DNA from: Streptomyces durmitorensis
GTDB lineage: Bacteria; Actinomycetota; Actinomycetes; Streptomycetales; Streptomycetaceae
Length of the DNA stretch: 64,000 bases
Assembly: GCF_023498005.1 (NCBI RefSeq)
Contig: NZ_CP097289.1
Coordinates: forward strand, 3,968,001 to 4,032,000
Direction of reading: 5' to 3'
Of this stretch, positions 27,513 through 36,700 are shown one piece after another (position 1 is the stretch's first letter; each line of letters starts with the position of its first letter). Made by a program: the position numbers and the translations under genes. The notes below the pieces were generated by a model that searched no databases, was not told the DNA's origin, and saw nothing but the letters and a program-made list of their open reading frames with translations.

Positions 27513-28667
27513 CTAAGTCGCGCCGTCCCCCTGCGATGCGGCCTGCGCGGAGGTCGGCAGGGTCAGGCGCACGGCGAACCCTCCCTCGCTCAGCGGACCG
27601 ATGCTGATCGTCCCGCCGTAGAGCTTGGCCCGCTCCCTCATCCCAATCAACCCGTGACCGCTCCCCGTGACCACTCTGTCCGGAATCACCCCCTCTCCGT
27701 CATTGGTCACCGAGACCGTCACATGGTGTGTCTCGTAACGCAGTTCGACCACCGCGCCGGCCCCTCGCGCGTGCTTCAGTACGTTGGTCAGGGCCTCCTG
27801 CACCACGCGGTACGCGCAGAGTTCGATGCCGGGTGCGAGCTGTCGCCGAGCCCCCTCGACGCGCAGCTCGACAGCGACTCCCCCGGCCCGCACCCGCTCG
27901 ACCATCTCGCCGAGCCGCGCGAGACCGGGCATCGGGGCGTCGGGCGCGCCGTCGCCGTCCTCCCGTGCCCGCAGCACGCGCAGCATGCGCCGCAGCTCCT
28001 CCAGCGCCTCGCCGCTGGTGCCGGAGATGGTGGAGAGCGCGGCGTGGGCGGTGGCCGGATCCGAGGCGAAGACGAACTTCGCGAGGCCCGCCTGCACGGA
28101 TATCACCGACATGTGGTGGGCGACCACGTCGTGCAACTCCCGTGCGATGCGCCCGCGTTCCTCGGCCACCTCGCGCCGCGCCCGCTCGTCCTGCTCGCGC
28201 TTGAGCTGCCGGGCCAGTTCGGCGGAGCGGCGCGCGACGTACCCGAACCGCCAGATCACCAGGGGGAATCCGATGGCCTGCCCGACCACGGACGGCATCG
28301 CCGCACCCTCGCTCACCACGCCCGCGTAGATCCAGACGGCGCTCATCAGGACGGCGCAGGGGACGGAGACGCGGGCGGGCCGCAGGGACGCGACCGTGTA
28401 GACCATGAGCATGGGCGCGAAGGTGTTCACGACGGGCCAGTAGCCGACGGTGACGTACCCGATCCACACCACGTGCACCAGGAGCAGGACCGCGAGCGGC
28501 GCCCTGGAGCGGAACACGACCGGCAGATTGACGAGCGCCACCAACGCGTAGCCCAGAGCGTCGAGTTCGGGCCACCTCTCCCGAGCGGACTCCTGCCCGA
28601 GGAGCACGGCGACCGTGGTCAGGGCGACCGCGATCGACGTGTCGGCGACGAGGGGGCGGATCCGCAT
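27513..28667 (-). CDS. NarX/DesK-type sensor histidine kinase
   Basis: A 384-residue kinase with a membrane sensor of about five hydrophobic segments in the first 140 residues. The HisKA_3 dimerisation domain has phospho-His179 in RGRIARELHDVVAHHMSVI, the ATPase N-box is EALTNVLKHARG and the G-box is GSGHGLIGMRERA. There is no large outside loop, so the signal is probably sensed in or at the membrane. ATG 28667 begins MRIRPLVADTS; the ribosome site is weak (GGGGC). It pairs with the response regulator directly downstream (TAG immediately followed by ATG). Confidence 0.9.
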   Translation of the reverse strand: MRIRPLVADTSIAVALTTVAVLLGQESARERWPELDALGYALVALVNLPVVFRSRAPLAVLLLVHVVWIGYVTVGYWPVVNTFAPMLMVYTVASLRPARVSVPCAVLMSAVWIYAGVVSEGAAMPSVVGQAIGFPLVIWRFGYVARRSAELARQLKREQDERARREVAEERGRIARELHDVVAHHMSVISVQAGLAKFVFASDPATAHAALSTISGTSGEALEELRRMLRVLRAREDGDGAPDAPMPGLARLGEMVERVRAGGVAVELRVEGARRQLAPGIELCAYRVVQEALTNVLKHARGAGAVVELRYETHHVTVSVTNDGEGVIPDRVVTGSGHGLIGMRERAKLYGGTISIGPLSEGGFAVRLTLPTSAQAASQGDGAT

Positions 28668-28851
28668 CGCCGCAGCGTAGCCCCGGTGCGGGCACAGGTA
28701 CGTCAAACCACCGCGGTACAGCGGAAGTTGCAGGAACCACGGGCGCACTCCGCAGGGCGCGCCCGAACCTCAACCCGGCACGGGACGACTCCCCCGCCCC
28801 ACCGCCGTAACTTCTTGCCCGGGGCCGCCGGCCACGTCGTACGACCGCCTG

Positions 28852-29412
28852 TTACGTGGTGATCGTCCGGTGCAAGGTGTCGCCCAGGAACGGGATCTCC
28901 AGCCACGGATTGGGCTGCGCCATCATCGCGAGGAGCACGATGGCCACGCCGAGCACGCCGTACGTGACCATGTCCGTGAAGCGCGAACGCACCGCCAGCA
29001 TGCCGACGCCGGGCAGCGCCCACCGCATGAAGGCACCCGCGATCAGCGCGAGGCCGATCAGTATCGTGCCGACGCGGAACACGTCGAAGGCCGTGAGCAG
29101 CAGCCCGAGCCCCACCGTCGAGAGCACGCTGAGCAGCGGCCACTGCCGGGCGGGCGCGGGGGCGTCGCCGGGCGCGGCCCTGCCGCCGCCCTCGGGCCGC
29201 GCGGTGTCCCGGGTCAGGAGCGGGAAGCGCCGCGTGGTCTTCTTCGGCCCGTCGGGACCGGGGGCGCTGACGGCGCCCTTGGCCTCGGCGTCCTCCACGG
29301 CCTTCGGGGCCTCCACGGTCTCCGGGGCCTCCGGGGCCTCCGGGGCCTCCGGGGCCTCCGGGGCCTCCGGAGCGTCGGCCGGCGATGCCCCTTGCTCAGG
29401 TTCTGCGCTCAT
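28852..29412 (-). CDS. DUF3017 membrane protein
   Basis: A 186-residue protein. The N-terminus is acidic and contains a tandem Glu-Ala-Pro repeat coded by 9-bp units (GGGGCCTCC on the plus strand, 29322-29375). The C-terminus has three hydrophobic helices (LSVLSTVGLGLLLTAFDVFR, VGTILIGLALIAGAFMRW, VTYGVLGVAIVLLAMMA), the DUF3017 core. This small family occurs in actinobacteria next to folD, as here, 19 bp downstream. Function is unknown; a link to folate metabolism is only by position. Confidence 0.85.
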   Translation of the reverse strand: MSAEPEQGASPADAPEAPEAPEAPEAPEAPETVEAPKAVEDAEAKGAVSAPGPDGPKKTTRRFPLLTRDTARPEGGGRAAPGDAPAPARQWPLLSVLSTVGLGLLLTAFDVFRVGTILIGLALIAGAFMRWALPGVGMLAVRSRFTDMVTYGVLGVAIVLLAMMAQPNPWLEIPFLGDTLHRTITT

Positions 29413-29431
29413 GGGCTTCACCCTTCCCGGT

Positions 29432-30298
29432 TCAGCTCGCGGCGGCGGACGCGGCGCGCTCGGCGGCCTCGACGACGTTGACGAGCAGCTGGGCGCGCGT
29501 CATCGGGCCGACGCCGCCGGGGTTCGGCGAGATCCAGCCGGCGACCTCGCCGACGCCCGGGTGCACATCGCCGACGATCTTGCCGGACTCGTCGCGCGAG
29601 ACGCCGACGTCCAGGATCGCGGCGCCCGGCTTCACGTCCTCGGGCTTGATCAGGTGCGGGACGCCCGCGGCGGCCACGATGATGTCGGCCTTCCTCAGGT
29701 GGTAGGCCAGGTCACGGGTGCCGGTGTGGCACTGGGTCACCGTGGCGTTCTCCGAGCGGCGGGTGAGCAGGAGCGGCATCGAGCGGCCGATGGTCACACC
29801 GCGGCCGACGACCACGACCTCGGCGCCGTTGATCTCCACGCCGTGCTTGCGGAGCAGCGTGATCACGCCGTTCGGCGTGCAGGGCAGCGGCGCGGGCTCG
29901 TTCAGGACGAGGCGGCCGAGGTTCATCGGGTGCAGGCCGTCGGCATCCTTGTCCGGGTCCATCAGTTCGAGGACGCGGTTCTCGTCGATGCCCTTGGGCA
30001 GCGGGAGCTGCACGATGTAGCCGGTGCAGGCCGGGTCGTCGTTGAGCTCGCGGACGACGGCCTCGATCTCGTCCTGCGTCGCCGTGGCGGGCAGCTCGCG
30101 CTGGATGGAGGCGATGCCGACCTGCGCGCAGTCGCGGTGCTTCCCGGCGACGTACTTCTGGCTGCCCGGGTCGTCACCGACCAGAACAGTCCCGAGGCCG
30201 GGCGTGAAGCCCCTCTCCTTCAGGGCCGCCACGCGGACGGTCAGTTCGGACTTGATCGCGGCTGCGGTGGCCTTGCCATCGAGAATCTGGGCGGTCAT
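29432..30298 (-). CDS. folD: Bifunctional methylenetetrahydrofolate dehydrogenase/cyclohydrolase
   Basis: A 288-residue FolD. It oxidises 5,10-methylene-THF to methenyl-THF with NADP, then hydrolyses it to 10-formyl-THF, which feeds purine synthesis (PurH lies 4 kb away). Motifs: [19 protein letters not shown] with the catalytic Lys, [38 protein letters not shown] and the C-terminal [18 protein letters not shown]. Length is standard. It is first of a two-gene unit with DUF3017. Confidence 0.96.
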   Translation of the reverse strand: MTAQILDGKATAAAIKSELTVRVAALKERGFTPGLGTVLVGDDPGSQKYVAGKHRDCAQVGIASIQRELPATATQDEIEAVVRELNDDPACTGYIVQLPLPKGIDENRVLELMDPDKDADGLHPMNLGRLVLNEPAPLPCTPNGVITLLRKHGVEINGAEVVVVGRGVTIGRSMPLLLTRRSENATVTQCHTGTRDLAYHLRKADIIVAAAGVPHLIKPEDVKPGAAILDVGVSRDESGKIVGDVHPGVGEVAGWISPNPGGVGPMTRAQLLVNVVEAAERAASAAAS

Positions 30299-30564
30299 GA
30301 CTCCATCTTCCCGGATGAGACCCGCCCGGTACCAATCAGGGCGCCGTCGCGGCCCGGCTGTGTCCCAGCTGTGTCCCGAGACCTGACCAGCTCTGTTGCA
30401 CTTGCACAACACATAGGGAATGCGGCTGGACAAATAAGCCTGGCCTAAAGAACGATATGCGGCACAGTGCCGCGGGCAGTGTCGGGGGGACGGACCGCAT
30501 CTGTAGAACTTTCCTCCGTGATGTGCCGCGTCGTCCCCGCATTACCCGACGGAGGAAGACCGCC

Positions 30565-31194
30565 ATGAGTTACGGCGACCCGAACAACCCTTACGGGCAG
30601 CCGCCCCAGCAGCCCCCGGCCGCTCCCGGGTACGGCTATCCCCAGGCCCCGCCCGGTGTCCCGCCGCAGCAGGGCTACGGCTACCCGCAGCAGCCGGCCT
30701 ACCCCGGCTACCCGGGCGGCGGCGGCAACATGATGCAGCAGTCGATGCCGGGGCTTCTGGTCACCGCGCGCGTCTTCCTGTTCCTGATCTCGGCCGTGCA
30801 GATCATCCTGGCGATCGTCTACCTCTACCTGGGTGCGATCGCGAGCGACGCCGGTGACAGCGGTGAAGACCTTGGCCTGAGCGGCATGAGCGACGCCGGT
30901 GACGCGGTCGCCGGTATCGCGATCATCGCCGCTCTCATAGCGGCCGCTCTCGGGACCCTGTCCATCACGCTCGGCGTGAAGTTCAGCCGCGGTGGTCAGG
31001 GCGTCCGGATCACCACGGTCGTCTACGGCGCGCTCGGTGGCATCGTCGGTCTGATCGGCCTCTTCGTCGGCCTCGACTCCGGTCTCGCGACCGCCATCAT
31101 CGGCCCGCTGATCTGGGTCACCTTCGCCGTCATCATCACGATCGCCCCGGTCGTGCCGAGCGGCACCGCGTGGTTCAACCGCCCCCGCTACTGA
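30565..31194 (+). CDS. Pro/Gly/Tyr-rich-headed four-helix membrane protein
   Basis: A 209-residue protein. The first 60 residues are a disordered PQQPP/GYGYP tract typical of actinobacterial membrane proteins. Four helices follow (VFLFLISAVQIILAIVYLYL; GIAIIAALIAAALGTLSITL; VVYGALGGIVGLIGLFVG; LIWVTFAVIITIAPVV). GGAGGAAG lies seven bases before the ATG. It is monocistronic with a strong terminator. No catalytic motif is seen; function is unknown. Confidence 0.8.
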   Translation: MSYGDPNNPYGQPPQQPPAAPGYGYPQAPPGVPPQQGYGYPQQPAYPGYPGGGGNMMQQSMPGLLVTARVFLFLISAVQIILAIVYLYLGAIASDAGDSGEDLGLSGMSDAGDAVAGIAIIAALIAAALGTLSITLGVKFSRGGQGVRITTVVYGALGGIVGLIGLFVGLDSGLATAIIGPLIWVTFAVIITIAPVVPSGTAWFNRPRY

Positions 31195-31228
31195 GGCGGG
31201 CGGCAACCGCGCCGCACAAGCCATTCAC

Positions 31229-31275
31229 ACCCACGGGCCGTGCTCACCCTGTCGAGGGGGGCACGGCCCGTGGGT
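31229..31275 (+). terminator. Perfect 15-bp stem terminator
   Basis: ACCCACGGGCCGTGC at 31229-31243 pairs exactly with GCACGGCCCGTGGGT at 31261-31275, 34 bp after the membrane protein stop. The promoter of the next gene (TACTCT at 31284-31289) lies directly behind it. Confidence 0.85.
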
Positions 31276-31283
31276 TCTCGCTC

Positions 31284-31289
31284 TACTCT
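31284..31289 (+). promoter_or_regulatory. Putative -10 box for the FHA-kinase operon
   Basis: TACTCT fits TANNNT and lies 30 bases upstream of the TTG start at 31319. It is the only clear element between the terminator and the gene. Confidence 0.4.
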
Positions 31290-31318
31290 GACCACGTCGG
31301 GCGTGAGGGGGACAGGCC

Positions 31319-32074
31319 TTGTACAGCATCATCGTCGTGCCGCCACGGACAGGGGAGCAGCAGCGGGCGAGCGCGGGTCAACTCCGCCTCGCCCCGGGCG
31401 AAAGGCTCACCTTCGGCAGATCGGCCGAGGCCAACGACCTGCCCATCGACCACGAGGGCGTCTCACGCGCGGCAGGCGAGATCGCCGCGCACGGCGCGTT
31501 CTGGATACTGAGCAACCTCAGCGCCCACCAGACGTACGTGGTGGAGAACCCCGAGGGCGCGGGCGAGCACATCAAGGTGGGGCCCGGCCGTCTGGACGCG
31601 CCCGTGCCCTTCGAGTTCTCCCGGATCGTGCTGCCCGCCGCGGGCGAGCTGCTGCATCTGGAGGTGTGGGCGCCGCGCCACGACTACCTGCGCGGCCGGG
31701 ACCGCGCGGGGATCGTCGGCGCGACGACCCGCCCCGCCTTCTCCGTCGACCGCACCAAGCGGTACTTCGCCGTGCTCGCCGCCCTGTGCGAACCGCGCCT
31801 GCGCGGCGCCCCGCACGCCCCGCTGCCTACCGTCGAGCAGGTCGTGGACCGCCTCAGGCCCGGCTGGCCCTCGGCGAACCGCGCCGCCGTGCAGTGGAAC
31901 ATCGACTACCTCGCGGTCAAGCTCCGCCTCAAGCCCGGCCCGGACACGGCCGATTCGGGCCCACGCCTCAACGGCAAGAAGGAGTCGCTGGTCTCGCTCG
32001 CGCTGCGATTCGATCTCGTACGCGAAGACGATCTCGTCGTCCTGATCCCGCCCCCCAGCGGAGTCGGCCGATGA
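31319..32074 (+). CDS. FHA-like domain protein coupled to a Ser/Thr kinase
   Basis: A 251-residue protein starting at TTG 31319 with GAGGGGG upstream. Residues 1 to about 100 look like a forkhead-associated fold: LRLAPGERLTFGRSAEANDL, then IDHEGVSRAAGEI and FWILSNLSAHQTYV. These correspond to the GR, SR and N/T loops that read phosphothreonine. The C-terminal half (RYFAVLAALCEPRLRG, VEQVVDRLRPGWPSANRAAV, VQWNIDYLAVKLRLKP) resembles a helical winged domain seen in related actinobacterial proteins. ATGA overlap with the kinase gene implies the two proteins work together, the FHA part probably binding the phosphorylated kinase or its substrate. Confidence 0.8.
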   Translation: MYSIIVVPPRTGEQQRASAGQLRLAPGERLTFGRSAEANDLPIDHEGVSRAAGEIAAHGAFWILSNLSAHQTYVVENPEGAGEHIKVGPGRLDAPVPFEFSRIVLPAAGELLHLEVWAPRHDYLRGRDRAGIVGATTRPAFSVDRTKRYFAVLAALCEPRLRGAPHAPLPTVEQVVDRLRPGWPSANRAAVQWNIDYLAVKLRLKPGPDTADSGPRLNGKKESLVSLALRFDLVREDDLVVLIPPPSGVGR

Positions 32075-33477
32075 GTGCGGGCAACGACCCGGCGGGCGGT
32101 CTCGTCTACGCCGTCTCGGTGCCCAAGGGCTATCGGATCGGCCCGTGGCAGGTGCGCGAGCCGCTGGCGACCGGCAGTTTCGGCAGCGTGTACGCGGCGC
32201 GGCGGACCGCGTCCGGCGACCCTGAGCTGCCCAGACGGGCCGCGCTGAAGTTCCTGCCGACCGGCACGCACACCCCGCGCCAGCTGAACCATCTGCGCGA
32301 ACTGGCCGAGCGCGAGGTCGATTTGCTGCGCAAGCTGCGCTCCCCGCGCCTGATCCGGATGTACGACGTCCTGACCGTGGACGACGCGGAGCACCCCGCG
32401 CTCGACGGCGCCACCGTCCTCGTCCTGGAGGAGGCCGCGGAGTCCCTGGACGTACTGCTCGCCCGGTCGCACCGGCCGCAGTCAGGCCCCGCCCTGCTCG
32501 CCCAGATCGGCGACGGCCTGCGCCAGCTCCACCACGCGGGCTGGGTGCACGGCGACCTCAAACCGGCCAACGTCCTGCTGATGAAGGACGGTTCGTCCTG
32601 CCTCGCGGACTTCAACATGGCGGCGGAACTGGAGGGCACCCACGCGTACACGCCCGCCTTCTCCACACCCGACTACACCCCGCCCGAACTCCTCTGGTCC
32701 GAGATCGGCGAACGCGGGCAGCAGATCCGCCCGACCGCCGACATCTGGGCGTTCGGCGTCCTGGCCCACCTCGTGCTCACCGGCACCTACCCACTGCCCG
32801 GCGGCACCCCATCGGCCCGCAGGGACGCCGCCATCCGCTACGCACGCGGCACCGACGAGCTGCGCCTCTCCCCCGAACTGCCGCCGCCCTGGCACGCCTT
32901 GATCACGGACTGCCTCTCCCGCACCCACGCGGAACGCGCCGCCCACGACGCCCCGTCGGTCCTCCGCCGCGCCGAGGAGGCGGCGGGCGCCGACCGCGCA
33001 CCCCGGCTCCCCCGGCGGCCAGTACCCGGCACCCGCCGCGTCCGCCGCGCGCTCCTGACCACCGTCACGGCGGCGGCCACGTTCACCGCGCTCGGCTTCG
33101 GCCTGAACGCCCTCCTCGACGAGGAAGACCCGGGCACTCCGACAGGCGGACCCAAGTCCGGCTACGCCCGCTGTGTCGTGGGCTCCGTCTGCGCGTTCTC
33201 CGGGAAGGACGGCCAGGGGCAGATGTGCACCTGGGTCGGCGACGACATGAACTGGCTCACGGGCGACGGCAAGTGCGCGTGGACGGCGCAGGAGAACCCG
33301 CGGTCGATCTACAACAACGGCCATGACACCGACATGGGAACGAAGTTCGTCGACGTCGTCTACTTCGCGGAGCCGGAGCTGGCAGGGAAAAGCCTCGGCT
33401 GCGTCGAGGTGCAGACGAAGAAGAACCTCACCCCACCGGTCAAGCCGCTCTCCCATCGCTGGATCGAGGGGTGCTGA
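32071..33477 (+). CDS. Membrane Ser/Thr protein kinase with I36 peptidase-inhibitor-like ectodomain
   Basis: A 468-residue receptor-type kinase. Kinase domain: P-loop ATGSFGSVYAA, ATP-binding K60 (AALKFL), catalytic loop HGDLKPANVLL (D162, K164, N167) and PPE at 204-206. Two usual motifs differ: HRD is HGD, and DFG is D180-F-N182. The metal-binding Asp is kept, so activity is plausible. A helix at 327-349 crosses the membrane. Outside, from C368, is a beta/gamma-crystallin-like domain (CVVGSVCAFSGKDGQGQM, CTWVGDDMNW) of the peptidase inhibitor I36 type. It is coupled to the FHA-like gene. Ligand and substrates are unknown. Confidence 0.9.
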   Translation: MSAGNDPAGGLVYAVSVPKGYRIGPWQVREPLATGSFGSVYAARRTASGDPELPRRAALKFLPTGTHTPRQLNHLRELAEREVDLLRKLRSPRLIRMYDVLTVDDAEHPALDGATVLVLEEAAESLDVLLARSHRPQSGPALLAQIGDGLRQLHHAGWVHGDLKPANVLLMKDGSSCLADFNMAAELEGTHAYTPAFSTPDYTPPELLWSEIGERGQQIRPTADIWAFGVLAHLVLTGTYPLPGGTPSARRDAAIRYARGTDELRLSPELPPPWHALITDCLSRTHAERAAHDAPSVLRRAEEAAGADRAPRLPRRPVPGTRRVRRALLTTVTAAATFTALGFGLNALLDEEDPGTPTGGPKSGYARCVVGSVCAFSGKDGQGQMCTWVGDDMNWLTGDGKCAWTAQENPRSIYNNGHDTDMGTKFVDVVYFAEPELAGKSLGCVEVQTKKNLTPPVKPLSHRWIEGC

Positions 33478-33571
33478 CCCTCTGACGTACGAGGTACCCC
33501 GCCCCCTCGCACCCTCCTAACGTCAGTCCCACCACCACGGGGGTGGCACGGAATTCCAGGGGGAAGATTCC

Positions 33572-34183
33572 ATGCGCACAACGAAGCGCACAACGACGCG
33601 TTCAGCGATGGCGGCCATCGGCACGGCGGGGGTCTGTGCCGCGCTGCTCACCGCACCGGGGCTCGCCCAGGCGGCACCGCACGACCAGCGGGACGACCGG
33701 GTGTCGGCCGCCGCGAAGCCTGCCTTTCAGATGCCCTTTCCGTGCGGGACCAAGTGGCAGCTGAACACCTGGGGGCACAGCCCGGCCCTCGACATGGTCG
33801 TGAAGGGGAACACGGGCTCGGACGGCAAGCCCGTCCTGGCATCGGCGAAGGGAACGGTGTCCGCCACGTACAAGGACACGGGCTCCGGGAACACGATTCA
33901 GGTGAGCCACGGGGGAGGCTGGTTCACGGCGTACTACCACCTCAAGGACGCGCCCACGAAGTACGTCCAGAAGGGCGACAAGGTCAAGGCGTCCACGAAG
34001 ATCGGGCGGATCGGCACCTCCGGGAACTCCGGATGGGCCCATCTGCACTATGAGCAGCGGTACTTGGCGTCCGGGAACTTCACCGACGAGCGTCACCGCA
34101 AGGCCGTGCACTTCAACGGCGTCCGCTACACCGGCTCCAACAAGGAATGGCCGAGCGTGACCAGCCGCAACTGCGTCGCCTGA
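33572..34183 (+). CDS. Secreted M23-family peptidase-like protein
   Basis: A 203-residue exported protein. A signal peptide (AAIGTAGVCAALLTAPGLAQ, cut near AQA-APH) precedes an M23/LytM core. Zinc ligands are in WGHSPALDMV (His, Asp) and AHLHYEQ (HxH), with GTVSATYKDTGSGNTIQVSH and GWFTAYYHL between. LytM enzymes cut peptidoglycan cross-links. At about 160 mature residues it is short and has no wall-binding module. AGGGGGAAG lies just before the ATG. It sits 94 bp after the kinase gene but has a possible promoter (TAACGT at 33518-33523) of its own. Confidence 0.87.
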   Translation: MRTTKRTTTRSAMAAIGTAGVCAALLTAPGLAQAAPHDQRDDRVSAAAKPAFQMPFPCGTKWQLNTWGHSPALDMVVKGNTGSDGKPVLASAKGTVSATYKDTGSGNTIQVSHGGGWFTAYYHLKDAPTKYVQKGDKVKASTKIGRIGTSGNSGWAHLHYEQRYLASGNFTDERHRKAVHFNGVRYTGSNKEWPSVTSRNCVA

Positions 34184-34195
34184 CCCGGGACACTC

Positions 34196-34234
34196 TCGGT
34201 GGCCGCGCCCTCGGGGGAAGGGCGCGGCCACCGA
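34196..34234. terminator. Perfect 16-bp bidirectional terminator
   Basis: TCGGTGGCCGCGCCCT (34196-34211) pairs exactly with AGGGCGCGGCCACCGA (34219-34234) around a 7-base loop. It lies between the convergent M23 gene and purH, 22 bp from the purH stop, so it can serve both. Confidence 0.85.
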
Positions 34235-34256
34235 TGGCCACAGGGCTCGCTCGGGA

Positions 34257-35825
34257 TCAGTGGAAGAAGTGCCGCGTACCCGTGAAGTACATCGTCACGC
34301 CCGCCTTCTTCGCGGCCTCGACGACCAGCTCGTCACGGACCGAACCGCCCGGCTGGACCACGGCCTTGACGCCCGCGGCGGTCAGGATCTCCAGGCCGTC
34401 GGGGAACGGGAAGAACGCGTCCGACGCGGCGTACGCGCCGTGCGCGCGCTCCTCGCCGGCCCGCTCGACGGCGAGCTTCGCGGAGTCGACGCGGTTGACC
34501 TGACCCATGCCGACGCCGACCGAGGCGCCGTCCTTGGCGAGCAGGATCGCGTTGGACTTCACCGCGCGCGACGCCTTCCAGGCGAAGGCCAGCTCGGCGA
34601 GCTCGCCCGCGTTGAGGGCGTCGCCCGTGGCGAGCGTCCAGTTGGCGGGGTTGTCGCCGTCGGCCTGGAGGCGGTCGGTGACCTGGAGGAGCGCGCCGCC
34701 GTCGATCTGCTTGACCTCGACCGTGTTGGACGGGGCCTGGTGGGCGCGCAGGACGCGGATGTTCTTCTTCTTGGTGAGGACTTCGAGAGCGCCGTCCTCG
34801 TACTCCGGCGCGACGATGACCTCGGTGAAGATGTCGGCGACCTGCTCCGCCATCTCCTTGGAGACCGGGCGGTTGACGGCGATGACGCCGCCGAACGCGG
34901 AGAGCGGGTCACAGGCGTGCGCCTTGCGGTGCGCCTCGGCGACGTTCGAACCGATCGCGATGCCGCAGGGGTTGGCGTGCTTGATGATCGCGACGCAGGG
35001 GTCGTCGTGGTCGTACGCGGCACGGCGCGCGGCGTCCGTGTCCGTGTAGTTGTTGTACGACATCTCCTTGCCGTGCAGCTGCTCGGCCTCGGCGAGGCCG
35101 CCGTTGCCGTCGACGTAGAGGGCGGCGCCCTGGTGCGGGTTCTCGCCGTACCGCAGGACGTTCTTGCGGGCGTACGCGCTGCCGATGAACTCGGGGAAGG
35201 GCGAACTGTCGGCGGCGTAGTCCTCCGCGAACCACGAGGCGACCGCGAGGTCGTACTCGGCGGTGTGGCGGAACGCTTCGGCGGCGAGGCGCTTGCGGGC
35301 GGTCAGGTCGAACCCGCCGTCGCGCACGGCGGCGAGCACGTCGGCGTACCGGTCGGGGCTCGTGATGACCGACACCGAGGGGTGGTTCTTGGCGGCGGCG
35401 CGGACCATCGAGGGGCCGCCGATGTCGATCTGCTCGACGCACTCGTCGGGCGTCGCGCCCGAGGCCACGGTCGCCTTGAAGGGGTAGAGGTTCACGACGA
35501 CGAGCTGGAACGGCTCGATGCCGAGGTCGGCGAGCTGGCGCTTGTGGTCGTCGAGGCGCAGGTCGGCGAGGATCCCGGCGTGCACGCGCGGGTGCAGCGT
35601 CTTGACCCGGCCGTCCAGGCACTCGGGGAAACCGGTGAGCTCCTCGACCTTGGTGACGGGCACCCCGGTGGCGGCGATCTTCGCGGCGGTCGAACCGGTC
35701 GAGACGAGCTCGACGCCGGCCTCGTGAAGACCGCGCGCGAGCTCCTCGAGCCCGGTCTTGTCATAGACGCTGATGAGCGCGCGCTTGATCGGGCGCTGCG
35801 AACCGTGCGTACCTTCGGCGGTCAC
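34257..35825 (-). CDS. purH: Bifunctional AICAR transformylase/IMP cyclohydrolase
   Basis: A 522-residue PurH that performs the last two steps of purine synthesis: formylation of AICAR with 10-formyl-THF and ring closure to IMP. The N-terminal MGS-like cyclohydrolase has [29 protein letters not shown] and [16 protein letters not shown]. The transformylase has [14 protein letters not shown], the catalytic [17 protein letters not shown] and the end [13 protein letters not shown]. Complete. GTG 35825 overlaps the purN stop (GTGA). Confidence 0.97.
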   Translation of the reverse strand: MTAEGTHGSQRPIKRALISVYDKTGLEELARGLHEAGVELVSTGSTAAKIAATGVPVTKVEELTGFPECLDGRVKTLHPRVHAGILADLRLDDHKRQLADLGIEPFQLVVVNLYPFKATVASGATPDECVEQIDIGGPSMVRAAAKNHPSVSVITSPDRYADVLAAVRDGGFDLTARKRLAAEAFRHTAEYDLAVASWFAEDYAADSSPFPEFIGSAYARKNVLRYGENPHQGAALYVDGNGGLAEAEQLHGKEMSYNNYTDTDAARRAAYDHDDPCVAIIKHANPCGIAIGSNVAEAHRKAHACDPLSAFGGVIAVNRPVSKEMAEQVADIFTEVIVAPEYEDGALEVLTKKKNIRVLRAHQAPSNTVEVKQIDGGALLQVTDRLQADGDNPANWTLATGDALNAGELAELAFAWKASRAVKSNAILLAKDGASVGVGMGQVNRVDSAKLAVERAGEERAHGAYAASDAFFPFPDGLEILTAAGVKAVVQPGGSVRDELVVEAAKKAGVTMYFTGTRHFFH

Positions 35826-36451
35826 GGGATAAATACCTTTCGTCCCTCAATGCGGTAGCCGTTGCGGGCCAGACGCCCCACGACATCGACGAGCAGCCTT
35901 CGCTCGACTTCCTTGATGCGCTCGTGCAGAGCGCTCTCGTCGTCCTCATCCCCGACCGGGACCACGCCCTGGGCGATGATCGGGCCGGTGTCGACGCCGT
36001 CGTCGACGAAGTGGACGGTGCATCCCGTGACCTTCGCGCCGTACGCGAGCGCGTCGCGCACGCCGTGGGCCCCGGGGAAGCTGGGCAGCAGGGCGGGGTG
36101 CGTGTTGACGAACCGGCCGCCGAACCGTGCGAGGAATCGCTTCCCCACGATCTTCATGAACCCGGCCGACACGACCAGATCGGGCTCGTACGAGGCGGTC
36201 GCCTCGGCCAGAGCCGCGTCCCACTCGTCGCGCGTCGCGTGGTCCTTCACCCGGCAGACGAAGGTGGGAATCCCGGCGCTCTCGGCACGTTCGAGCCCCA
36301 CGATGCCGTCGCGGTCCGCGCCGACGGCGACGATCTCGGCGCCGTAGCCCGATGTCCCGTCCGTCGCGATCTTGTCGAGCAGAGCCTGCAGATTCGTGCC
36401 TGATCCGGAGACCAGCACGACGAGGCGCTTGGCCACAGGGCTCTTGGCCAC
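35822..36451 (-). CDS. purN: Phosphoribosylglycinamide formyltransferase
   Basis: A 209-residue GAR transformylase that uses 10-formyl-THF to formylate GAR in purine synthesis. It has [19 protein letters not shown] (phosphate loop), the catalytic motif [20 protein letters not shown] with its His, and [17 protein letters not shown] with the catalytic Asp. GTG 36451 is chosen ([15 protein letters not shown] upstream). It is first of the purN-purH unit, linked in use to folD, which makes the formyl donor. Confidence 0.95.
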   Translation of the reverse strand: MAKSPVAKRLVVLVSGSGTNLQALLDKIATDGTSGYGAEIVAVGADRDGIVGLERAESAGIPTFVCRVKDHATRDEWDAALAEATASYEPDLVVSAGFMKIVGKRFLARFGGRFVNTHPALLPSFPGAHGVRDALAYGAKVTGCTVHFVDDGVDTGPIIAQGVVPVGDEDDESALHERIKEVERRLLVDVVGRLARNGYRIEGRKVFIP

Positions 36452-36700
36452 AGCGGGGCCCTTTCTCGGGAGGTGCGTCTTTGTAGGGTCGTACAAAGGC
36501 TTCGCACCCCGCGATACGGGGAACTCTACGAAGCGGCCGACCGTCAGCAACGATACCGGCACACGGTGCGGCCCCTCACGGGACGGGGGCGCGGCCGGAA
36601 GGTAGCGTCTGCACCAGGACGTCACATGACGTCACACCGTCCAGAGCACCGTCCCGAACACTTCAGAAGCTCGCTCGACCAAGGGGAAGACGCACACCTG

